Below, one piece after another: positions 16,141 to 23,161 of a DNA stretch of 36,302 nt (position 1 is its first letter; each line of letters opens with the position of its first letter). The stretch spans positions 1 to 36,302 of the forward strand of contig CAIVAS010000216.1 in the NCBI GenBank assembly GCA_903903975.1, written 5' to 3'. Both the position numbers and the translations under genes were made by a program. Origin of the DNA: an uncultured Burkholderiales bacterium. Its GTDB lineage: Bacteria > Pseudomonadota > Gammaproteobacteria > Burkholderiales > Burkholderiaceae_E. Below the pieces are notes generated by a model, which was given only the letters and a program-made list of their open reading frames with translations, was not told the DNA's origin and did no database searches.

Positions 16141-17169
16141 ATGCAGATCTTCCACAGCCGGCTGCATGCCGGCCACGTACCCGACCGCTATGCCATCGGC
16201 CGGGACGTGTTGCCGGCGCGTGAGACCCCCGACCGGGTCGACGCGCTGCTCGGCGCCCTGCGCGATCGCGGCCACGATCTGCGCGAACCCATCGACCATG
16301 GTCTGGCGCCACTTCGCACGGTGCACACCGATGACTACCTGAACTTTCTGCAGACCGCCCACACCCGCTGGCAGGCACTGTTTGCCGGCACGCCACGCGG
16401 CGAATGGGTGCAGCCCTATGCCTTTCCCAACCGGCACATGAGCGCACGCCCCGACAGCGTGCTCGGCCAGGCCGGGCATTACCTGAGCAGCACCACCTCG
16501 CCGATCGGTGCCGGTACCTGGGCGGCGGTGCTGAGTGCTGCGCACTGCGCAGTCGACGGCGCCGATGCGGTGCTGGCGGGCGCACCGGTCGCGTATGCCC
16601 TGTGCCGGCCACCGGGTCATCATGCCTATGCCGATCTGGGCGCAGGTTTTTGCTACGTCAACAATGCGGCGGTGGCGGCGCATCGCCTTGCCGCGGCACG
16701 CGGTCGCGTGGCCATCCTCGATATCGACGTGCATCACGGCAACGGCACGCAGGGCATCTTCTGGTCTCGCGGCGATGTCTTGTTCGTGTCAGTCCATGCC
16801 GACCCCGACTGGGGCTATCCCTTCTTTGCCGGGCGCGCCGACGAAACCGGTGAAGGCGCGGGCGCAGGCCAAACGCTCAACCTGCCGCTGCCGCTGCGAA
16901 CCGGCGATGCCCCGTGGCTGGCGACGATTGACCGAGCGATTGCGGCCATCAAAGCCTTCGAGCCGGCAGCGCTGGTCGTCTCGCTGGGCTTTGATGCCTA
17001 CGAGAAAGACCCGTCCGCGCTGCTGTCGGTCAGCACCGCAGGCTTTCGCTGCGCCGGGCAGCGCATTGGCGCGCTCGGCATGCCGACCCTCCTGGTGCAA
17101 GAAGGCGGCTATGCGGTCGAAGACCTCGGCATCAATCTGGCCGCATTTCTCGAAGGCGTCGGGACCTGA
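16141..17169 (+). CDS. Histone-deacetylase-family amidohydrolase, acetylpolyamine amidohydrolase-like
   Basis: This 342-residue zinc hydrolase of the arginase/deacetylase fold is predicted to remove acetyl groups from N-acetylated polyamines such as acetylputrescine. The active-site residues fall almost where the characterised Mycoplana acetylpolyamine amidohydrolase has them: H160/H161 in CRPPGHHA, zinc ligands D196 and H198 in LDIDVHHGNGT and D285 in LGFDAYEKDP, and the transition-state tyrosine Y324 in QEGGYAVED. The segment FPNRHMSARPDSVLGQ and SSTTSPIGAGTW match the polyamine-specific subgroup better than eukaryotic-type HDACs. GCAAGGAG precedes the ATG. Following the omega-aminotransferase, it suggests a short route: deacetylation, then transamination of the free amine. 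Other acyl-amine substrates are possible. Confidence 0.91.
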   Translation: MQIFHSRLHAGHVPDRYAIGRDVLPARETPDRVDALLGALRDRGHDLREPIDHGLAPLRTVHTDDYLNFLQTAHTRWQALFAGTPRGEWVQPYAFPNRHMSARPDSVLGQAGHYLSSTTSPIGAGTWAAVLSAAHCAVDGADAVLAGAPVAYALCRPPGHHAYADLGAGFCYVNNAAVAAHRLAAARGRVAILDIDVHHGNGTQGIFWSRGDVLFVSVHADPDWGYPFFAGRADETGEGAGAGQTLNLPLPLRTGDAPWLATIDRAIAAIKAFEPAALVVSLGFDAYEKDPSALLSVSTAGFRCAGQRIGALGMPTLLVQEGGYAVEDLGINLAAFLEGVGT

Positions 17170-17172
17170 GGC

Positions 17173-17262
17173 GCATGACCAGACTGCCTGGTAACAGCCC
17201 CCTCAGTAACAGTCACCTTAGTACCAGTCACCTTAGTACCAGCCTCTTCAGTACCAGCCTCT
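17173..17262. repeat. 15-bp tandem array with repeated in-frame stop codons at the nitrilase 3' end
   Basis: On the minus strand six 15-base units run from the end of the nitrilase gene to within four bases of the deacetylase stop. The first unit, AGAGGCTGGTACTGA (17248-17262), is the last four codons plus stop (R-G-W-Y-stop). The next are AGAGGCTGGTACTAA (17233-17247), GGTGACTGGTACTAA (17218-17232), GGTGACTGTTACTGA (17203-17217), GGGGGCTGTTACCAG (17188-17202) and a diverged sixth copy (17173-17187). Since 15 keeps the frame, copies one to four each end in a stop codon, so the gene has four consecutive in-frame stops. The whole 78-base spacer is made of these copies. Confidence 0.9.
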
Positions 17263-18132
17263 TTTCACATCGGCGCCCAGCAGTTCGTCATAGACGTCTG
17301 TGCGCCGATCGCGCAGCACCTGGTTGTATTCGTTCCAGTTGCGCTTGCGACGAGCATCCGACAGGTTCACATCGGCATAAATGATGGCTTCATCGGTCTT
17401 TGATGCCGGCCCTGCCACCGGCCAGCCGGTGTAGCTCACGATCAGGCTCTCACCCAGGAAGAGCTGCCCGCGCTCGGTGCCCACCCGATCGGCAGCCGCC
17501 ACGAAGACCGAGTTCGAATGTGCTGCCGCCATGCACAGGATATTGGCCATCGCGCGCTGCGTCGGATCCTGCCCCGGAATCGGCACCCAGTTGGTCGGAA
17601 TACAGATGAGATCGGCGCCCTGCAATGCCAGCAGACGATAGCCTTCAGGGAACCAGCCGTCGTAGCAGATCATGGCGCCGATGCGACCGACCGGCGTGGC
17701 AAAGACCGGGAATCCGAGATTGCCCGGCTCGAAGAAAAGATTTTCTTCGTTCCACAGGTGAACCTTTCGGAAGGTGCCGATGTGACCCTCGGGGCCGACG
17801 ATGGCGGCCGAGTTGAACAGCACTGCACCCTCGCGCTCGGCAATGCCGGCAACGATGGTCAGATTGCGTTCTTTCGCAATCGCGGCCCAGGCACGCGTGG
17901 TCGGGCCATCGGGAATCTCTTCGGCCAATGCAAAGGCTTCCTCGCGCGTCTCGAAGACATAGCCTGAATTGGCCAGCTCGGGCAAGACGATGAGGTGCGC
18001 GCCACCATCGGCCGCACGGCCGATCAGCTCGAGGCTCTTTGCCACATTCGCCGCTTTTTCGCCGACTTTCGGCTCCATCTGGATACAGGCGATCCTGACC
18101 AGCGCTTCACTGCGACCCTTCCGATCATTCAT
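17248..18132 (-). CDS. Nitrilase-superfamily carbon-nitrogen hydrolase (amidase type)
   Basis: This 294-residue cytoplasmic amide hydrolase has the Glu-Lys-Cys catalytic triad of the nitrilase superfamily: glutamate in VLPELANSGY, lysine in TFRKVHLWNE and the nucleophilic cysteine in MICYDGWFPEGYRLLA. The substrate-pocket text CIPTNWVPIPGQDPTQRAMAN resembles stereoselective amidases and N-carbamoyl amine hydrolases more than true nitrilases. The ATG at 18132 is chosen because GGAGAG lies about 9 bases upstream and the beta-strand VRIACIQMEP then follows promptly; two earlier in-frame ATGs lack this. It is divergent from an amide-type ABC transporter that is followed by an amidase, so it probably hydrolyses an imported amide or carbamoyl compound. 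It is also convergent with the polyamine pair, which leaves carbamoylputrescine-like substrates possible. Confidence 0.91.
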   Translation of the reverse strand: MNDRKGRSEALVRIACIQMEPKVGEKAANVAKSLELIGRAADGGAHLIVLPELANSGYVFETREEAFALAEEIPDGPTTRAWAAIAKERNLTIVAGIAEREGAVLFNSAAIVGPEGHIGTFRKVHLWNEENLFFEPGNLGFPVFATPVGRIGAMICYDGWFPEGYRLLALQGADLICIPTNWVPIPGQDPTQRAMANILCMAAAHSNSVFVAAADRVGTERGQLFLGESLIVSYTGWPVAGPASKTDEAIIYADVNLSDARRKRNWNEYNQVLRDRRTDVYDELLGADVKRGWY

Positions 18133-18176
18133 CTCGACGCTCTCCATCAAAGTCATCAAACACAAAGCTTAGCGCC

Positions 18177-18203
18177 ACCATCACGAGGCTGGCGATGGTT
18201 TTT
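18177..18203 (+). terminator. Terminator-like hairpin with T tract
   Basis: ACCATC (18177-18182) and GATGGT (18194-18199) form a 6-bp stem with an 11-base loop, followed by TTTTT (18199-18203). It lies upstream of the transporter operon and could stop plus-strand transcripts that run through the nitrilase gene from the deacetylase operon. The short stem makes it weak. Confidence 0.3.
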
Positions 18204-18239
18204 CAACGACGGTATCGCAGCACATTCAGGTGCACTCAC

Positions 18240-18256
18240 AGCACCATCATGGCGCT
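18240..18256. promoter_or_regulatory. NtrC-like binding site upstream of the amide transporter
   Basis: AGCACCATCATGGCGCT matches the NtrC consensus GCACC-N5-GGTGC at nine of ten core positions and resembles the well-known glnA enhancer site. It is about 150 bases upstream of a sigma-54-like promoter, within the usual enhancer range. A perfect palindrome TGCATATGCA (18256-18265) touches it, and GGTGC-N7-GCACC lies just before it. It is a prediction from pattern only. Confidence 0.45.
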
Positions 18257-18399
18257 GCATATGCACCGCCGAAATCAATTGCCTCGGCAAGGAACGCCGG
18301 GTACATTGGGTCAGCGCCGGTGACGGTTATCGGCAAACCCCCCGGAAAACGGCTCTGATCCAAGCGACCGCTCGATTTGGCTACGCCGCAAATCAGGTC

Positions 18400-18415
18400 T
18401 GGTACGCGTTTTGCT
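18400..18415 (+). promoter_or_regulatory. Sigma-54-like -24/-12 promoter for the amide transporter operon
   Basis: TGGTACGCGTTTTGCT matches the sigma-54 consensus TGGCACG-N4-TTGCW at 11 of 12 fixed positions, with the required ten bases between the GG and GC dinucleotides. With an NtrC-like site upstream and an amide uptake operon downstream, nitrogen-limitation control is a sensible reading. One problem: the predicted start of transcription (about 18426) leaves only some four bases before the ATG at 18430, and no ribosome site is visible there. Confidence 0.45.
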
Positions 18416-18429
18416 CTGAACAGTTGCTC

Positions 18430-19287
18430 ATGGATACCGCCGTTCGCCTCGTCTTCGATATTGCCGCTTTCACCTCGGTGATCGTTCTGATCGTGCTCGG
18501 GCTCGGCGTGATTGCCAGCATGATGGGCATCTTCAATTTCGCGCATGGCGAGTTCGTACTGGTTGGCGCCTACACGCTCTTTCTGTTCCAGGAGTACGGA
18601 CTGCCGCTGTGGGCCGGCCTGATCGCGGCGCCGATCATCGTTGCCCTGCTGGGTCTGGTCCTCGAACGATTCATCATCCGGCGTTTTTACGCGGCACCGA
18701 TTCTCGCCATGCTCGGCACCTTTGCCATCGGCCTGGTGATCCGGGAGGTCATTCGAGGCCTGCTCGGCGGGCACTACAAATCGATCGAAGAGCCGCTGGC
18801 CGGAACCATCACGATCGGCGCGCTCAATTTTTCGGTCTGGCGCACGGTCATCATCGTGACGACCCTGATCGTGATCGCACTCAGCTATTTCTTTCTCGCC
18901 CGAACCTCGATGGGCCTGCGCATCCGCGGCTCGCTCGAGAACCCGATGCTGGCCCGGGCCAGTGGCATTTCCACCTCGCGGCTGTATGCGCTGACCTTCG
19001 CATTCGGATCGGCGCTGGCCGGTCTGGCAGGCGCGCTGATCGTGCCGCTGTATCAGCTTTCGGCCGACATCGGGATCCGCTTCCTGGTGCAGGCCTTCCT
19101 GTCCGTGATGCTTGGCGGTGTCGGTACGTTCGAGGGCCCTGTCCTCGGCGCGGCAGCGGTGGGCGTCATGGCGGCCGGTCTGCCCTGGGTGGTCAACCCG
19201 GTGCTGGCCGACCCGCTGGTTTTTGTCATCGCACTCGCCATCGTGAAATTCCGCCCGCAGGGCTTCATCTCTCAAGGGAGACTCTGA
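18430..19287 (+). CDS. Urea/amide-type ABC transporter permease (UrtB/LivH family)
   Basis: This 285-residue inner-membrane permease of the hydrophobic-amino-acid/urea/amide (HAAT) class has about eight hydrophobic segments. The family motif MMGIFNFAHGEFVLVGAY follows the first membrane helix, and GLRIRGSLENPMLARASGISTSRLYALTFAFGSALAGLAGAL is the cytoplasmic coupling region that contacts the ATPase. The end (KFRPQGFISQGRL) is typical of UrtB. ATG 18430 is chosen because it sits just before the first helix; longer frames upstream have no hydrophobic start and cross the control region. No clear ribosome site precedes it, which is unusual for this window. It is the first gene of a five-gene transporter operon, whereas in the canonical urea operon the binding protein comes first. 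Confidence 0.92.
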   Translation: MDTAVRLVFDIAAFTSVIVLIVLGLGVIASMMGIFNFAHGEFVLVGAYTLFLFQEYGLPLWAGLIAAPIIVALLGLVLERFIIRRFYAAPILAMLGTFAIGLVIREVIRGLLGGHYKSIEEPLAGTITIGALNFSVWRTVIIVTTLIVIALSYFFLARTSMGLRIRGSLENPMLARASGISTSRLYALTFAFGSALAGLAGALIVPLYQLSADIGIRFLVQAFLSVMLGGVGTFEGPVLGAAAVGVMAAGLPWVVNPVLADPLVFVIALAIVKFRPQGFISQGRL

Positions 19288-19288
19288 A

Positions 19289-20560
19289 ATGACTGCTTCA
19301 AACAATGCTGCTGATCCGGTCGACGGCAAGGCCGTCGCCCCTGTCAAAGAACGGCGCCGGCTGCTGACCGGAGCCGGCGCACTCGCCGCTTCGGGATGGG
19401 TTGCCGGTGTGACCGGCGGCTGGATGCTCAAGCCGACCTTCAGCCATGCCGCAGGCCCGATCAAAATGGGTATCGCCACCGACATCACCGGCGCGATTGC
19501 CCCCTCGGGCAATGCCAACTGGCAGGTCGCGCAATTTGCGGTCGACCAGATCAACAAGGGCGGCGGCATCCTTGGCCGTCCGATCCAGCTCTTCCTGGAA
19601 GACACCGCCTCCGATCCGAAGATCGCGGTCGGCAATGTCCGCAAGCTGATCCAGGAAAAGAAAGTCGATGTCGTGCTCGGCGGCATCACCAGCGCAATGC
19701 GTCAGGCGATCAAGGATCCGATCGTCAACCGCGGCAAGACGCTTTACATCTATCCGCAGCTGTATGAAGGCCAGGAGTGCACGCCCAACCTGTTCAACAC
19801 CGGCCCGACGCCGGCTCAGCAGTGCGACGAGCTGATTCCTTACCTGATCAAGACGCTTGGCAAGAAGCGCTTTGCACTGCCCTCGGCCAACTATGTCTGG
19901 CCGCAGCTGCTCAACAAGTACGCCCGCAAAGTCATTGAAGCCAATGGCGGCACGGTGGTCTTCGAGGAGTACTACCCGCTCGACCAGGCCGAATACTCGG
20001 CCACGATCGGCAAGATCCGCGACGGCAAGGTCGACTGCGTCTTCAACACCATCATCCCGCCGGGCCTGCAGCCCTTCGTCAAGCAGCTCTATGAGAGCGG
20101 CTTCCAGAAAAACGGTGGTGTCGTCAGCTGCGTCTACTACGACGAGAACCTGCTCAACTACCACCCGGCCAATGAGATGGACGGTCTGGTGAGCTGCCTC
20201 GACTATTTCCAGGCGGTGGATGATCCCTTCAGCAAGAAGCTGCAGGAGGACTACGCCAAGATGTTCCCGAACACCAAGTACCTCTTCACCGCCGGCAGCG
20301 CGGCAACCGGCATGTATCGCGGCGTGAAGTTCTACGAGGCGGCGGTGATTGCCACCAAGGGCGATCTGACCCGCGACAAGGTCGCAGCCGCGATGGACAA
20401 GGCCAAGCTGGCCAACGGCCCGGGCGGCGGCGCCGAGATGGTCCCGGGCAAGATGCACTGCAAGATGAACATGTACATCGCGGTATGCAAGGTCGAAGGC
20501 GGCAAGACGCGCTACGAGATCGTCAAGAAGTCCGAGATGGTCGATCCGAAGGAGTGCTGA
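19289..20560 (+). CDS. Amide/urea-type ABC transporter substrate-binding protein (AmiC/FmdD/UrtA-like)
   Basis: This 423-residue periplasmic protein of the type I binding fold has a Tat-like leader (ERRRLLTGAGALAASGW, residues 21-37) and a mature part from about residue 55 (GPIKMGIATDITGAIAPSGNANW). NKGGGILGRPIQLFLEDTASDPKIAVGNVRKLI and FNTIIPPGLQPFVKQLYESG are typical of short-chain amide and urea receptors. It is close in length to UrtA and FmdD proteins. GGGAG lies 9 bases before the ATG, and the gene starts one base after the stop of the permease. The presence of an amidase downstream points to an amide ligand; urea or branched-chain amino acids cannot be ruled out. Several cysteines in the mature chain may form disulfides in the periplasm. 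Confidence 0.92.
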   Translation: MTASNNAADPVDGKAVAPVKERRRLLTGAGALAASGWVAGVTGGWMLKPTFSHAAGPIKMGIATDITGAIAPSGNANWQVAQFAVDQINKGGGILGRPIQLFLEDTASDPKIAVGNVRKLIQEKKVDVVLGGITSAMRQAIKDPIVNRGKTLYIYPQLYEGQECTPNLFNTGPTPAQQCDELIPYLIKTLGKKRFALPSANYVWPQLLNKYARKVIEANGGTVVFEEYYPLDQAEYSATIGKIRDGKVDCVFNTIIPPGLQPFVKQLYESGFQKNGGVVSCVYYDENLLNYHPANEMDGLVSCLDYFQAVDDPFSKKLQEDYAKMFPNTKYLFTAGSAATGMYRGVKFYEAAVIATKGDLTRDKVAAAMDKAKLANGPGGGAEMVPGKMHCKMNMYIAVCKVEGGKTRYEIVKKSEMVDPKEC

Positions 20561-20564
20561 GACC

Positions 20565-20603
20565 ATGAAACGCGTTCTGACGACATCGGTATGGCCGGCG
20601 TGA
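20565..20603 (+). CDS. Possible 12-codon coupling ORF before the second permease
   Basis: An ATG just after the binding-protein stop opens a tiny frame (M-K-R-V-L-T-T-S-V-W-P-A, then TGA) that ends 13 bases inside the next permease gene. The permease start itself has no strong ribosome site, so translation of this mini-ORF could carry ribosomes to it. GGAGTG lies before its ATG. It may also be a chance frame. Confidence 0.22.
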   Translation: MKRVLTTSVWPA

Positions 20604-21637
20604 CGACGTCGTCGACAGCGCAGACAGCACGCGGGCGCTTACCCGTTCGCGTGCTGCCAATGGTTGAGCTCGCGGTGCTGGCGGTGCTCATCGTGGCGCC
20701 CTTCACCCTGGGCGATCATCCCGAATTGCTGACGCTTTTCACCAATGTGCTGATCCTGTCGATCCTCGCGATCGGTTTCGATCTGTGCTGGGGTTACTCG
20801 GGCATCATGAGCTTTGGTCAGGCCCTGTTTTTCGGGGTCCCGGCTTATGTCATCGCACTGGTCGGTCGCGACCTGGATTTCAGTCATATCTGGGGAACGC
20901 TGCCGCTGGCCATGCTGGTCGGCCTGCTGCTCGCGCTCGCCTTTGCCGCCTTTTTGCTGCTCGGGCGCAAGACGCCCACGCAGATCTTCATTGCACTGGG
21001 CACACTGACCGGTGCTTATGCCGCCGAGCGCCTGGTCTCAGGATGGCAATACGTCGGCGCCGGCAACGGCCTGTCGTCGATCAAACTCCTGCAGGCAGGC
21101 TCTTTCGAATTCGTCGAGGGCGTGCCCTTTTACTTTCTCGCCTTCGGCTGTCTGCTGGCGGTCTATCTGACCAGCCGCTACCTGATGCGCTCGCAGATGG
21201 GTCTGGTGCTGGCCGGCATGCGCCAGAACGAAGAACGCCTGTCCTTTTTCGGCTATCGCGTGCAGCTCTACAAGGCTGCGGTGTTTGCCTTCGCCGGCAT
21301 GATCAGTGGTCTGGCCGGTGCGCTTTACAGCTATCACCAGGGCTTCATCGGACCGGGCAACATGGGCCCGGGCCTGTCGACCATGGCGGTCATCTATTGC
21401 CTCTTCGGCGGCTCGGGCACGCTCATCGGCCCGATCATCGGCACGGCCTCGATCGAAATCCTCAGCTATGTCCTGGCCGATATCAGCATCGTCAAGCGCT
21501 TCTGGCCAGTCATCCTCGGCCTGGTGCTGCTGCTGGTGGTGACCTTCCAGCCGGGCGGCATTCTCGGCATGTTCGTGCCGAGCCGCGAACGCTTCTTTTC
21601 CTATGGATGGCGCCCCAAGGGCCGCCCTCCGGAGTAA
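20591..21637 (+). CDS. Urea/amide-type ABC transporter permease (UrtC/LivM family)
   Basis: This 348-residue second membrane subunit of the HAAT transporter has about nine hydrophobic segments. Family features are LAIGFDLCWGYSGIMSFGQALFFGVPAYVIAL in the first third, LVLAGMRQNEERLSFFGYRVQLYKAAVFAFAGMISGLAGALY as the ATPase-coupling loop, and the ending FQPGGILGMFVP. Residues 1-20 are a hydrophilic Thr/Ser/Arg-rich tail. The ATG at 20591 has no strong ribosome site; an ATG at residue 24 (VLPMVELAV) is an alternative. It forms a heterodimer with the permease at 18430 in the inner membrane. The following ATPase gene starts six bases after its stop. Confidence 0.92.
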   Translation: MAGVTTSSTAQTARGRLPVRVLPMVELAVLAVLIVAPFTLGDHPELLTLFTNVLILSILAIGFDLCWGYSGIMSFGQALFFGVPAYVIALVGRDLDFSHIWGTLPLAMLVGLLLALAFAAFLLLGRKTPTQIFIALGTLTGAYAAERLVSGWQYVGAGNGLSSIKLLQAGSFEFVEGVPFYFLAFGCLLAVYLTSRYLMRSQMGLVLAGMRQNEERLSFFGYRVQLYKAAVFAFAGMISGLAGALYSYHQGFIGPGNMGPGLSTMAVIYCLFGGSGTLIGPIIGTASIEILSYVLADISIVKRFWPVILGLVLLLVVTFQPGGILGMFVPSRERFFSYGWRPKGRPPE

Positions 21638-21643
21638 GGCATC

Positions 21644-22378
21644 GTGGCGCTTCTTGAAACACGGGGGGTGACCAAGACCTTCGGCGCGCTGCAGGCGCTG
21701 GGCGGGGTCGACCTGACCGTCAGAGCCGGCACCTTTCATGGCCTGATCGGACCGAATGGTTCGGGCAAGAGCACGCTGCTCAAGGCATTGGCTGGCGCGC
21801 ATTTTCCGACCACCGGCTCGATCACCTTCGACGGACGCGACATCACCACCGCGCTGCCTTATGAACGCTCGCGCGCAGGACTGAGTCTGAAGTTCCAGAT
21901 CACCGCGGTGCTCCCCGAACTGTCGGTCTACGACAATGTCCTGCTGGCCCTGCAGGCCAACCGCAGCATGTGGTCGCTGGTGCGCTCGCAAAGCCGCCAG
22001 GCGATGCACTCGAACATCATGAAATCGCTTGATCAGTTCAGGCTCTCGCCGCGCGCTGACGACCTCGCCGGCGAACTCAGCCATGGCGAGCAGCAGTGGC
22101 TCGAGATCGCGATGGCGCTGGCCCCCAAGCCGCGGCTGCTGCTGCTCGATGAGCCCACCGGCGGCATGAGCCCGGAAGAGCGGCGAGTGACCGGCGAGTT
22201 GCTGCTGCCGATCAAGGCCGAATGCGCGCTGGTGATCGTCGAGCACGACCTCGACTTCATCAAGCACATCTGCGATCACCTGACCGTGCTCGATCAGGGC
22301 AAGGTGCTCGACGACGGCACGGTCGAGGAAATCGAAAACTCGAAGAAAGTTCAAGAGGTGTATACCAGCCGTGTCTGA
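21644..22378 (+). CDS. Urea/amide-type ABC transporter ATP-binding protein (UrtD/LivG family)
   Basis: This 244-residue cytoplasmic ATPase subunit has Walker A GPNGSGKST, a Q-loop in LKFQITAVLPELSVYDNVLLAL, the signature motif as LSHGEQQWLEIAM (a shift from LSGGQ common in UrtD proteins) and Walker B LLLLDEPTGGMS. GTG at 21644 is the start, with CCGGAG overlapping the stop of the previous gene. The C-terminal ending YTSRV lacks the long LivG extension. The gene overlaps the second ATPase by eight bases, implying coupled translation and equal amounts of the two partners. Confidence 0.93.
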   Translation: MALLETRGVTKTFGALQALGGVDLTVRAGTFHGLIGPNGSGKSTLLKALAGAHFPTTGSITFDGRDITTALPYERSRAGLSLKFQITAVLPELSVYDNVLLALQANRSMWSLVRSQSRQAMHSNIMKSLDQFRLSPRADDLAGELSHGEQQWLEIAMALAPKPRLLLLDEPTGGMSPEERRVTGELLLPIKAECALVIVEHDLDFIKHICDHLTVLDQGKVLDDGTVEEIENSKKVQEVYTSRV

Positions 22379-23075
22379 GACGCCGAAAATGCTCGAAGTC
22401 CGGGGCTTGAGCGCCGGCTACGGTCGCAGCCAGGTGCTGTTCGATCTGGCGATCGAAGCGCGCTCGCCCGGCATGGTCGCGATTCTGGGTCGCAATGGCG
22501 CAGGCAAGACCACCCTGCTCAAGACCCTGGCCGGCGAAATCAAGCCGATGTCAGGGCAGATCCTGTTCGACGGACGCGAGGCGGTCGGCGAATCAACCGA
22601 ACAGCGTGCGCGCCGCGGTGTGGGCTATGTGCCGCAGGAACAGGCGATCTTCGGCAAGCTCACGGTCAAGGAAAATCTGCTTTTGGGCGCGATCAGCCAG
22701 AAAGGCCCGTCGCGCATCGACTATGTGCTCGACTTTTTCCCCAAGCTTGCCCAGCGACTCGGGCAAACCGCCGCCACGCTGTCGGGCGGCGAGCGAAAGA
22801 TGCTGGCGATCAGTCGCGCGCTGCTCGGCAATCCCAAGCTGATCATGCTCGATGAGCCGACCGAGGGTGTCTGGGTCGGCGTGATCGAAGAGATCGCTGA
22901 CCGGCTGGTGCAACTGTCGAAAGAGCGCAGCCTGATCCTGGTCGAGCAGCATATCGAGCTCGCACTCAGGGTGGCCGACTATGTCTATGTGATGGACCGC
23001 GGCTCGATCGCACTCGAAGGCACGGCTGCCCAGATCAAGGACGATCCTCGGCTGCTGAAATATCTCGCGCCCTGA
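22371..23075 (+). CDS. Urea/amide-type ABC transporter ATP-binding protein (UrtE/LivF family)
   Basis: This 234-residue second ATPase has Walker A GRNGAGKTT, signature LSGGERKMLAISRAL, Walker B LIMLDEPTEGVW and the switch-histidine segment LILVEQHIELAL. The text VGYVPQEQAIFGKLTVKENLL is typical of UrtE. EGVWVGVIEEI replaces the usual EGIQPSII, a minor oddity next to Walker B. GTG at 22371 is the likely start because AGAGG lies in the end of the previous gene; an ATG six codons later is an alternative. With the other ATPase it powers import. An intrinsic terminator follows 20 bases after the stop. Confidence 0.93.
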   Translation: MSETPKMLEVRGLSAGYGRSQVLFDLAIEARSPGMVAILGRNGAGKTTLLKTLAGEIKPMSGQILFDGREAVGESTEQRARRGVGYVPQEQAIFGKLTVKENLLLGAISQKGPSRIDYVLDFFPKLAQRLGQTAATLSGGERKMLAISRALLGNPKLIMLDEPTEGVWVGVIEEIADRLVQLSKERSLILVEQHIELALRVADYVYVMDRGSIALEGTAAQIKDDPRLLKYLAP

Positions 23076-23094
23076 CGATCGCAGCATTCAATTT

Positions 23095-23117
23095 CCCTGG
23101 ATTTTCCGGGGCTTTTT
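23095..23117 (+). terminator. Intrinsic terminator between transporter operon and amidase
   Basis: CCCTGGA (23095-23101) pairs with TCCGGGG (23105-23111), seven pairs including one G-T, closed by a TTT loop and followed by CTTTTTC. This is a compact Rho-independent terminator. It implies that the amidase is transcribed only by partial read-through or from its own promoter in the 45 bases that remain before its start, where no clear promoter was seen. Confidence 0.6.
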
Positions 23118-23161
23118 CGCTGTCGTTTCAACTTTATTCCAACCCGCAGGAGGATGACGCC

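Noticed and set aside
13577-17262. CRISPR-like array
   Set aside because: The repeats are directly adjacent with no spacers, only 14-18 bp long, differ in sequence at each locus, and no cas gene is present.
17169-18430. Mobile element boundary
   Set aside because: Despite the repeats, no transposase, integrase, terminal inverted repeats or tRNA attachment site was found.
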